DNA of 22,500 bases from Tubiluchus corallicola (lineage: Eukaryota; Priapulida; Priapulimorpha; Priapulimorphida; Tubiluchidae): the NCBI GenBank assembly GCA_030141605.1, contig JAQGDQ010001243.1, forward strand, positions 5,001 through 27,500. Direction: 5' to 3'. Within the stretch, counting starts at the first letter, position 1. Every line of letters begins with the position of its first letter. Both the position numbers and the translations under genes were made by a program. This document shows, one piece after another, positions 1-9,310 of this stretch. The notes below the pieces were generated by a model. It saw only the letters and a program-made list of their open reading frames with translations. It made no database searches and was not told where the DNA came from.

Positions 1-230
1 GACGACGGCGTAAGCAACAGGAACTTCACTGTAGGATAGGCAGCTACTAGAATGATACGTTAACTACATCGGCTACGACCAGGGGAACAAGAGCAAGAAG
101 AATAAGAACAAATAAACAAGAACTACAATAAAGAGTACACGAACAGGGCAACAAATACAGTAAAAGCAGCCAAGAATAATTGTATTCATTCTCGATACTT
201 TTGCTTTAATTTAAATTGTTTTTTTCCTAG
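1..230 (+). other. Intron upstream of the penultimate AGXT exon
   Basis: A/AG-rich sequence changes into a T-rich tract (about 197-227) ending in TTTTTCCTAG at 230, a strong 3' splice site. I see no other coding signal. It is read as intron because the next base opens a conserved AGXT exon. Confidence 0.7.
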
Positions 231-313
231 GAGCACAGATTGCCAACGGTGACGGCAGTTGTGGTGCCATCTGGTGTCGACTGGAAGAAGGTGACAGAGT
301 ATTGCATGGCAAG
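231..313 (+). CDS. AGXT: Alanine-glyoxylate aminotransferase (serine-pyruvate aminotransferase), penultimate exon, partial gene
   Basis: This exon encodes 27 whole codons plus two bases. It contains RLPTVTAVVVPSGVDWKKV, which matches the start of the C-terminal segment of animal AGXT (human RLPTVTTVAVPAGYDWRDI, from residue 317). AGXT is a PLP-dependent class V aminotransferase that converts glyoxylate plus alanine to glycine plus pyruvate. The exon follows a strong TTTTTCCTAG acceptor and ends at a donor reading AAG then GTGAAT. The split codon AG plus G (base 2761) gives Arg, so its phase fits the exon at 2761. Upstream exons, including the one with the PLP-binding lysine, lie outside the window. 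Family identification rests on recall of the human sequence; the in-frame continuation in the second exon makes it firm. Confidence 0.88.
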
Positions 314-507
314 GTGAATTTTCTGAACTGTATTCTCTTTGTATTCGTGCGAGGCAGGCAGAGTGGACCAGAGAATTGGCTTCAGTAGGGAATTTCAACT
401 TAAGTTTACCATACAGTATTTTTTCAGTTAATCTAGTAATGTTCGTTCCCTTAGAAAGATGGCTTCCACGATGGTTTAGTAGTTATTCAACATTTAATGC
501 AATTTTT

Positions 508-530
508 GTCAGTCAGTCAGTCAGTCAGTG
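508..530 (+). repeat. (CAGT)n microsatellite
   Basis: Five tandem copies of a GTCA/CAGT tetranucleotide lie in the AGXT intron. Confidence 0.85.
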
Positions 531-871
531 CTTTCCCATTTTGTCAAATTCAAATTTCATTTTAAAAAAAGTTCGAGTTCCATTAAAATTTAATCAACTG
601 ATTGTTAATTGTCGAAAGCGAATTCTTAATATGACCAGCACCCGCTTAATCAAAGACGTGACTTTTATTCAAACTTAAACATCTAAACATCTGCAACGTT
701 TCGAATAGTTTTATTTCCAATCACACGACAGTCTACCTAATAAAAATATAATGTGTAAAAACTCTGAAAATCCGCTTTGTGAAAACTAAAGAAAACGATT
801 TTTAAATTGTCAACTTACATATGATGCAGCAAGCTTGACTACACATGCAAGCGTAAATTCATTCTCTAACT

Positions 872-1371
872 CAGGGGTGTGCAAATTGCGGCCCGCGGGT
901 CCCTTGCTGCCCGCCGAGAGAATTTGTGTGGCCCGCGAAGAGATTTGTCAACCTAAATGAAAGTGCGGCCCGGGCGATTAATTGAGTGTATCCAGCTGAA
1001 GTCAGTGCCACGATCCCGAAGATAGTGCGGGTAGTTTTTTCTACTAGATCGGATGCCATTTACCCTTACAAGACGGTTGTAGCTTAATGTCACTGTACTA
1101 CACAGACTGTGTGATACACATTACTAATATGCATTGTAGTGAAATTACCACTATCTGTCCTCAAAGTAGAAATATATGGTTTGTAATATAAATTTTAATA
1201 ATTTCTAAAATGGTTTCTTGAGTGTAGTAGTAATGATGTACGCAAGTCGGATGCAAAAAATCGTTATTAGGTCTTTCTGTACTTGGCTCCTTGATCAAAC
1301 TGCACGTGGCCCGCAGGAATTGCGGGAAAGTTTAATGTGACCCGGCTAGTCAGATAATTTGCACACCCCTG
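872..1371 (+). mobile_element. Non-autonomous hAT-type MITE, complete
   Basis: The 500-bp element begins CAGGGGTGTGCAAATT and ends with its exact reverse complement, AATTTGCACACCCCTG: perfect 16-bp terminal inverted repeats. It is flanked by the 8-bp direct repeat CTCTAACT (864-871 and 1372-1379), the target-site length made by hAT transposases. GTGGCCCGC-like motifs recur near both ends (about 930, 964, 1307 and 1337), as in known hAT elements with CAGGGGTG ends rich in CCCGC. It has no transposase frame, so it depended on an enzyme from elsewhere. The intact target duplication and ends suggest a fairly recent insertion. Confidence 0.93.
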
Positions 1372-1770
1372 CTCTAACTTATCACTGTGCATGGCAATCA
1401 GGGAAATCTTTACATAAAACAAGTGCAACACAATAACCGAGCAACTACAAGGACCGGCTATAAATTATGTTGAACAAATGTAGGGTAATATTCTTTCCAA
1501 CATTCACCATTTTATCATGCAAACTGTACGTTTTATAATTTAGCATTTGTTTTGTTTGTGGATTTTTGTATTTTTAGATAAATTATTTGTATTTAGATGC
1601 ATTTTTGTGTGAACATGACCATGTTATGGTCAAAATATTGTCTTTGAATGAAAGCTATGTCATTGCTCCAATAGGTGGTGCTGGCTGTTATTATATTCAT
1701 TTGAAGAGTTTTATAATTCAGAAGTGAGAGATTTATTTTAGTTGCCTATTCTAAGATAAGACGGATATTA

Positions 1771-1980
1771 TGTCATTAGTAGTATGTATGCTTTGTGTAT
1801 TGTCATTAGTAGTATGTATTATTTGTGTATTGTCATTAGTTGTATGTATTCTTTGTGTATTGTCATTAGTAGTATGTATTCTTTGTGTATTGTCATTAGT
1901 AGTATGCATTCTTTGTGTATTGTCATTAGTAGTATGTATTCTTTGTGTATTGTCATTAGTAGTATGTATCCTTCGTGTGT
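1771..1980 (+). repeat. 30-bp minisatellite, 7 copies
   Basis: Seven contiguous 30-bp units start with TGTCATTAGTAGTATGTATT. Most copies differ by one base or so, and the last is the most diverged. Because 30 is a multiple of three, several frames stay open and give a spurious periodic peptide (SLVVCILCVL). Its place in an intron and the uniform repeat argue against coding. Confidence 0.92.
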
Positions 1981-2044
1981 TGGTCGCGCAAGGAGGTTAA
2001 CCAAATGTAAGGTTTGCTAATGCAATCTTACGTGCTGCACTGAT

Positions 2045-2089
2045 GCAAACATGAAGGAATCATACTACTGTTGCCATTATGCGGGATAC
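2045..2089 (+). repeat. Partial duplicate of the AGXT 3' splice region
   Basis: This stretch aligns with 2721-2764 at about 37 of 45 positions, both containing CATACTACT, TTGC and ATTATGC. The downstream copy is the real polypyrimidine tract and acceptor (ATTATGCAG). The upstream copy reads ATTATGCGG, so it lacks the AG. Confidence 0.65.
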
Positions 2090-2203
2090 TGAATAACTAG
2101 GAAAGCTTAATTGCCGACTTACGGACGATTTTGCTATGCAAACACACAATATTATAGCATATCGATATTTTTTCAACTCTCTGGTGTCAGTTTGTTTACT
2201 TAA

Positions 2204-2661
2204 CCCTTTCATACCCGTTGTATCCCGTGGGATGCGAGAAAATTTTCTGCCTTTAAAATTAATAAAATTTTAAAACTGACAGTCATTTGATCTGTTAATA
2301 GTTATTTTGATTTAAGCCAATAACAATAGACTAAAAATGGTGATAAAATGGCAAACTAGAAAATCTACATAGCATAAAAAACTGCGCAAGGTACAGTACT
2401 TTAGAGACGACTTTGTACAGATCAGCATAGCATGCATACTAAATGTCTTAAATACTTTAAAAAATTATCAGCAGTTGCAAAATGAAGCACATTTTATGCT
2501 TCCATTGAATCCCAATGTATCCCGTGGGATACAGGCTATATTTAGCACACGGGCACAAGTAGAAAAAAATAATTATTGTGTAAACAAGATGGACATACTG
2601 AACAAAAGTACCAAGCCAAAAAAATTTTTCTTATTAAAAAATTAATTTGGGACTGAAAGGG
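2204..2661 (+). mobile_element. piggyBac-type MITE flanked by TTAA
   Basis: The 458-bp element begins CCCTTTCATACCC and ends GGGACTGAAAGGG. The ends are inverted repeats identical for 8 bp, then partly matching (CCCTTTCA). It is flanked on both sides by TTAA (2200-2203 and 2662-2665), the obligate piggyBac target. A motif ATCCCGTGGGAT occurs near the left end (2222-2233) and again at 2519-2530 in the same orientation. There is no transposase frame. It lies about 100 bp upstream of the last AGXT exon. Confidence 0.82.
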
Positions 2662-2760
2662 TTAAGTGGGTGCAACAGTAGGAATAAATCTCGTATCGTT
2701 ACGAAACACACAGCAGAGTAGTAAACACGAATGAAACATACTACTCTTGCTATTATGCAG

Positions 2761-2914
2761 GTACAGGCTGGAGATTTCCGGAGGGCTCGGACCGACAGCG
2801 GGTAAGATTTGGAGGATTGGACTGATGGGCTACAACTGCACCGAAGACAACGTCCGTTTGATCGTCCGCGTTCTGGGCGAAGCTCTGAGTCATCAGCGAT
2901 CGTCCAAGTTGTAG
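2761..2914 (+). CDS. AGXT: Alanine-glyoxylate aminotransferase, terminal exon with peroxisomal SKL signal
   Basis: After the acceptor ATTATGCAG the exon supplies one base to finish the split Arg codon, then 50 codons and TAG at 2912-2914. It includes EISGGLGPTAGKIWRIGLMG, aligning with human [20 protein letters not shown] (residues 346-365). The Arg of WRIG corresponds to human Arg360, which contacts the substrate carboxylate, and the GGLG glycines are conserved. The protein ends RSSKL: the final SKL is the canonical PTS1 signal read by PEX5, so the enzyme is predicted to be peroxisomal (the human enzyme ends KKL). Together with the exon at 231-313 it gives the last 78 residues. No indel or stop interrupts it, so the gene looks functional here. 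Confidence 0.93.
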
Positions 2915-3308
2915 AAGTTGGACGACACTGAACGTAAACGCGGGAGCGAATACGGTCTTCCACTTGCAGCTGACTTAACAATGGGCTCAAGATTTGATTG
3001 GTTAATTATCTGATGTTACAGATTAGCAATTTTTTACCCAATTGTGATTCTTATAGGCATGTCATGCAGTTCGAATCAAAATCCTGGTTTATTTGTACTT
3101 TGGCTGCTCAGAGTAACCGTACTTTGGTGGACTACACATTGTTGTTTAATTGTGATGGGTGGCACACGTTTGATTGCAGTGAGGATTACAGTATTGGAAA
3201 CTAATACTAAGTTGTAAAATAGGATTTGATATTTGCACAACTAATTCCAGTTATGGCTCTGATGCATTTCATTTGTCTTACAGTTGGACGACAAGAGCTG
3301 ATAGTGTG
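2915..3308 (+). other. AGXT 3' UTR / flank, no gene seen
   Basis: This stretch follows the AGXT stop codon. It has no close AATAAA and no coding pattern. A short motif GTTGGACGACA right after the stop (about 2916) recurs at about 3284. Confidence 0.5.
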
Positions 3309-3361
3309 ACATGATAGGGAGTAGAATTTCAGCTACTAGTCTATTTAAGCAAGAGAGAGTT

Positions 3362-3392
<31 letters not shown>

Positions 3393-3544
3393 AAGAGAGA
3401 GAGGGAGAGAGAAAGAGAGAAAGAGAGAGAGAGCGAAAGAGAGAGTGCAAGAGAGAGAGAGAGAATGCAAGAGAGAGAGACAGAGAGAGAGCGAAAGAGA
3501 GAGAGACAGAGAGCGAAAGAGAGAGTGCAAGAGAGAGAGAGAGA

Positions 3545-3610
<66 letters not shown>

Positions 3611-3612
3611 AA

Positions 3613-3702
<90 letters not shown>

Positions 3703-3789
3703 GAGAGCGAAAGAGAGAGTGCGAGAGAGAGAGAGTGAGAGAGAGAGATACATGATAGCGAGTAGAATTTCAGCTACTAGTCTACTTAA
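3309..3789 (+). repeat. GA-rich tandem tract bracketed by a 40-bp direct repeat
   Basis: About 400 bp of imperfect (GA)n with AAAGAGAG and GTGCAAGAG interruptions occupies 3353-3748. On each side is a copy of a 40-bp sequence starting ACATGATAG (3309-3348 and 3750-3789), identical at 38 of 40 positions. Long frames through the tract encode only RE or SL dipeptides and are repeat artefacts. Confidence 0.92.
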
Positions 3790-4294
3790 ACTGACACACA
3801 TTAGCTTTGCTTTCGCCCTGGAACTAGTTCTGTTTATGCTCCTGTGTCTTCAATTTCTAACACACCCTGTGGTGCAATCAGTTAAATGTAACAATCAAAT
3901 TACTTGGCGACCACAATGATGTTTTAATGGAAGGTTTTGTCATCCGACAGTCTGTGATTGTATTGTTGTGTAAGAATTATGCTTTTTAAACAGTTATGCG
4001 AGTGGGTGAAAACAACGGAGTAATTTACTAATTTGGTTTTTGTACGTGTCGGGGGCGGTGCCGGTAATGGCCCCTCAATGGTGGGTGATGGTGTGGTGCA
4101 GCGGAATGGGTTGGGTTGTTGTTGAGTTTGTGTACAAAATCTGTTTCGCGGGGTTTGGCTAGTGATGATATTACTTCATCATTTTCTGAGGTTAAAGAGA
4201 TTAGTTATATAATAAAGATAAATTGCACTTTCACCTATTAGCGAAGAACGATCTATATGATTATTTTTTCAAACATTACTGCAATGTCATCTAT
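3790..4294 (+). other. Non-coding stretch with a possible AGXT polyadenylation signal
   Basis: No gene is visible. AATAAA at 4211-4216 is the first canonical signal downstream of the AGXT stop on this strand, so the 3' UTR might reach here (about 1.3 kb). GTGG/GGTG-rich sequence lies at 4050-4150. Confidence 0.35.
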
Positions 4295-4797
4295 TATTAT
4301 GAATTTATTCCACAGCAACTCAAACATACATATAAATTGATATAACATTGAAAAAAAAACTATGCGAGTTACTGTCAGGAGGAGGAAGGAGCATTTAGCT
4401 TTCGAGTCCTCCTCCAGATAAGTGAAACAATTGACAATTAACATTACATTTTCATCAGTTATAACGTACATTAGAACCAAATAAGTTTTGTTAGTAACTT
4501 AAGATCAGGATGAGTAAAATTGTGAGTTAATTATACCGTTGTAGTAGGTAATTCTTTGATGCTTTTTTAAATTGATAAAGATTAAGAGTTTTCATTTCAC
4601 GCGGAATTGATGACCATATTTTAATAGCATTATATTTTGATGACTGTTTCATTATATTAGTTTTTGGAACGGGGAGTACATAGTTTTCGACTGAATATCT
4701 TGTGTAATGATCATGTTGATTTGAAACTGGACTAAAAGTTTGTTCCAAACGAATTACTGTCAAAATTTCTGCACCAAACAGTCATTGCTGGAATTTA
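4295..4797 (-). mobile_element. 5'-truncated LINE (non-LTR retrotransposon) 3' fragment
   Basis: Read on the - strand, the fragment holds the end of a reverse-transcriptase frame (to 4527), then a 3' UTR. The UTR ends near GGAATAAATTC and a short ATA-rich tail (about 4292-4310), as expected for a LINE inserted by target-primed reverse transcription. The 5' part is missing or unrecognisable above about 4790. I could not find a target-site duplication by eye. Confidence 0.65.
4527..4781 (-). pseudogene. Decayed C-terminus of a LINE reverse transcriptase
   Basis: The open - strand frame encodes HDHYTRYSVENYVLPVPKTN followed by KIWSSIPREMKTLN and FKKASKNYLL. This is the usual tail of jockey/CR1/Rex-type ORF2 proteins, which follow a pattern of H-Y-x-TR, then P-x-x-x-T, then W-N-S-L-P, then FKKxLKxYL. 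The catalytic reverse-transcriptase and endonuclease domains are absent, and a stop at 4782-4784 closes the frame upstream. There is no plausible initiator, so it is a dead fragment. The exact LINE clade cannot be told from this tail. Confidence 0.72.
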
Positions 4798-5280
4798 AAA
4801 TTACAAGTTTTATACAATGTTACTGCTGACGCAAGCTTTGTATGCAGTAAGACAGCTTTGTAAGTGATACAAAATTTCCAGACAAATTTTTCTAGCTTTG
4901 TTGTAGAATTATGTTTGGTTGTCCTTTAAATTACCTTTCTGTCAATTGCAACAATTACCCATAAGAAAGTGCAATAATATGTAATTTCGAATGAATTAAA
5001 TATCTACCTCTTGATGAAAATGTTTTATAAAGATGCAATTACATGTATTAATAGCCATTTCTTATGACCATTTTAGACATGTATTTTTGATTTAAATTGT
5101 CTACTGTTGCTGTTATCTAAAAATAGATCTATTTTTACGATGTTATTTTTAATACAAATTTTAACTAATGATCTTCACAGCATTTACTCTGCTTATATGA
5201 AATGTAGTATTGTGAATAATGTACACAAGGTTCCAAATTAGGTAATAACTTGTTTTATAAATCTATCTATGTTAGCTCCT
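4798..5280. other. AT-rich intergenic sequence, nothing recognised
   Basis: No open frame with protein-like composition, no RNA gene and no tandem repeat was seen on either strand. Confidence 0.6.
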
Positions 5281-5493
5281 TAAGGCCCGTGTCAGACAGA
5301 ACTGGACGCAAGGCACAAGGTTTGAGAAAAAGCTTCCCCACGAAAACTGAACGGCCTTGTCACACAGATAATCCATTTGTCGTCTTCCGTAAGCCGTAAT
5401 CCACGCTGGGTCCTCACAAACCAGCAGTTTTGAGCAATTCATAAGGCGCTTATTGCAAAATGAATTTGGCGATTAGTTTTATTTGCAATGAGA

Positions 5494-5693
5494 CGTTTTA
5501 GTTCATTGCTTAACGCAGTAATTAGCGTGTTTGCAGTTCTTACATTGCACAATTTATCTGCGTTTTAGTTCATTGCTTAACGCAGTAATTAGCGTGTTTG
5601 CGGTTCTTACATTGCACAATTTATCTGCGTTTTAGTTCATTACTTAACGCAGTAATTAGCGTGTTTGCGGTTCTTACATTTCACAATTTATCT
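5494..5693 (+). repeat. 67-bp tandem repeat, 3 copies
   Basis: Units start at 5494, 5561 and 5628 with CGTTTTAGTTCATT and end near CAATTTATCT. They differ by only a few substitutions and lie inside the TAA-flanked element. Confidence 0.92.
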
Positions 5694-5832
5694 ATATCGT
5701 AAGCATTTGTAACAGAATGTTCTCATAAACATTAAAAAGTAATTTTTAATCACAATATTCGACTAGTTCTGCAAATACGTACATTGCCGAAACGGGTTAT
5801 AACAAAACGCCTTTCTAGTTACGCAGAGTAAG

Positions 5833-5976
5833 GAGCATACTGCGGATTATCATACAATCCTTCTTGAAGATGGAAGACGTCACATGGATTACGGATTAAC
5901 GGCGGAGCATACTGCGGATTATCACACAATCCTTCTTGGAGAGGGAAGACGTCACATGGATTACGGATTAGCGGCT
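5833..5976 (+). repeat. 72-bp tandem duplication
   Basis: Two 72-bp copies start at 5833 and 5905 with GAGCATACTGCGGATTATCA and differ at a handful of sites. They form the inner right arm of the inverted-repeat element. Confidence 0.92.
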
Positions 5977-6013
5977 TGCTCCTTGCGTATTTCTCTGTAT
6001 GACACTGGCGTAA

Positions 6014-6790
6014 CTGATGCCATTTAGGTAAGACATCGCAAACTGAAACCAAAGTTACAAGACCGTGAAACTTCCATTCACAAAAATTCTCAAATCACGT
6101 CTCATGATAAGACGGTGGGAATAAAATAGCTACTCAATTTCCAGAAAATATAGTAACAGAATTAATATAGCTATAGTTATTCTATTACTATAAGATACAG
6201 GTAACAAATATGTACAATTTCTAATAATCGTGTCAAGCGAACAACTACAATCATTTACAGGGGAAGAAAAGACGATATTAAGGCATACCCAAAAAACCTT
6301 ACATACAAAGTTACTTTGCAGCATTACACTTACCAGTTTGAAAGGTAATCACACTTACACTATGTATCGAAACGTTTTAGTAATTTAAAATGTTTGCACC
6401 GCCTGCTAAACAGCATTGCTATCCCAGCGTGCACCAGTGATTCACCAAAAAATGTATTTTTTAATGTTACTGGCAATATAAAGTAATTCAAGCTTTAAAT
6501 TGAAGTTTTTGTATTGAGATTTTTTTGTTCATGTCATTTTTCTGTGCAGAGAAACAAAATTTTTTTATAATTGCAGAGCCATCTGGTGACGCCAAGAAGA
6601 AACAATTTCACAGCAATTTATTAAACAGATTAGCTGCACCGCTTTTTTTTCAAAGAACTAGCAAGCTAAAAAGAATGGAAATTGTAAACAGTTTCTAGTG
6701 TCTTACTTTAATGGCAGCTCCAACACCGTTCAGATCAAGCAGAAACGTGTCATGACCAAATATGGAATTGAGTTCGTAATAAGTCACGGC
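6014..6790. other. AT-rich non-coding sequence
   Basis: No gene, RNA or tandem repeat was recognised. A GCCATCTGGTGAC motif at about 6580 resembles one at about 267, but that first copy lies in an AGXT exon. Confidence 0.55.
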
Positions 6791-7349
6791 TTGATTTCCT
6801 GTAATAAAAAATGGACACATTTGTCTTAAACTGATGAGTCTTCAATAGTGTACGATATCGGTCATCAAAATTGATTTACTATAATAAAAAATGGACACAT
6901 TTGTCTTAAACTGATGAGTCTTCAATAGTGTACGATATCGGTCATCAAAATTGATTTACTATAATAAAAAATGGACACATTTGTCTTAAACTGATGAGTC
7001 TTCAATAGTGTACGATATCGGTCATCAAAATTGATTTACTATAATAAAAAATTGACACATTTGTCTTAAACTGATGAGTCTTCAATAGTGTACGATATCG
7101 GTCATCAAAATTGATTTACTATAATAAAAAATGGACACATTTGTCTTAAACTGATGAGTCTTCAATAGTGTACGATATCGGTCATCAAAATTGATTTACT
7201 ATAATAAAAAATGAACACATTTGTCTTAAACTGATGAGTCTTCAATAGTGTACGATATCGGTCATCAAAATTGATTTCCTGTAATAAAAAATGGACACAT
7301 TTGTCTTAACTGATGAGTCTTCAATAGTGTACAACATCGGTTCTCATGT
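6791..7349 (+). repeat. 80-bp satellite, 7 copies
   Basis: Units begin at 6791, 6871, 6951, 7031, 7111, 7191 and 7271. Each carries TTGATTT, AATAAAAAATGGACACAT and CTGATGAGTCTTCAATAGTG. The copies are nearly identical, differing mainly by single bases such as ATTGACAC in copy 4 and ATGAACAC in copy 6. The first and last units share TTGATTTCCTGTAAT where the inner five have TTGATTTACTATAAT, and the last unit has a 1-bp deletion and a diverged end. This points to recent amplification of the inner units. Confidence 0.95.
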
Positions 7350-7355
7350 AATTGT

Positions 7356-7379
7356 TAGGGGTGAGCATTCTCTACCAGA
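7356..7379 (+). repeat. 24-bp repeat, left member of an inverted pair
   Basis: Beginning TAGGGGTGAGCATTC, this sequence is the inverted counterpart of 13368-13391, with 22 of 24 positions matching. A TAGGGGTG start is typical of some hAT-type ends. Confidence 0.55.
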
Positions 7380-7380
7380 A

Positions 7381-7478
7381 AGCGAATTCGAATCGAACCG
7401 AATTTGTGACTTTTGAATTCGAATTGAACCGAACTTCGGTGTTTCGAATTCGAATTGAGATCGAAAGATTTTCGAACC
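7381..7478 (+). repeat. Degenerate GAATTCGAAT-rich direct repeats
   Basis: Three imperfect blocks of GAATTCGAATYGAACCGAA-type sequence follow each other. Such sequence is common just inside the ends of DNA transposons and fits the TAGGGGTG end next to it. Confidence 0.6.
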
Positions 7479-9181
<1,703 letters not shown>

Positions 9182-9310
9182 TCAACTGTTTGTGGCATGT
9201 TGGAAATTCTGCTATCTTCAAATAAATGCTGTGAAAGGAGAAAGTTTACATAGTTATAAAGTTACAATGATCTTCATCCATCTTCAACATTAGCAAATGA
9301 TGATGCACGT

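Larger units (their letters stand above)
314..2760 (+). other. Last AGXT intron, loaded with repeats
   Basis: The interval runs from GTGAAT at 314 to TATTATGCAG at 2760 and contains no convincing exon. It holds a CAGT microsatellite, a hAT-type MITE, a 30-bp minisatellite, a piggyBac-type MITE and a partial duplicate of its own 3' splice region. The other parts look like unremarkable AT-rich sequence. Confidence 0.8.
5284..6010 (+). mobile_element. TAA-flanked inverted-repeat element, PIF/Harbinger-like
   Basis: The left end GGCCCGTGTCAGACAGA and the inverted right end CGCCAGTGTCATACAGA match over about 35 bp, including a shared ACGCAAGG block inside. TAA flanks both sides (5281-5283 and 6011-6013), fitting the 3-bp TWA target of PIF/Harbinger elements. 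Inside are a 67-bp triple repeat and a 72-bp double repeat; the latter is part of the right inner arm (GACGTCTTCC...CCGTAATCC also occurs in the left arm). There is no transposase frame, so it is a MITE-like or foldback element. Assignment to Harbinger is by target site and end style only. Confidence 0.62.

Noticed and set aside
1771-2020. Long overlapping frames encoding SLVVCILCVL-type peptides
   Set aside because: They are a by-product of a 30-bp repeat whose length keeps all frames open; the region is an intron.
3311-3919. Frames rich in Arg-Glu or Ser-Leu through the GA tracts (also 8953-9221)
   Set aside because: They are pure translations of (GA)n / (CT)n microsatellites.
6831-6870. 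Hammerhead ribozyme in the 80-bp satellite (CTGATGAGTC core start)
   Set aside because: The second conserved element GAAA is missing (GATA at best), the stem II helix does not pair, and the reverse strand has no core either.
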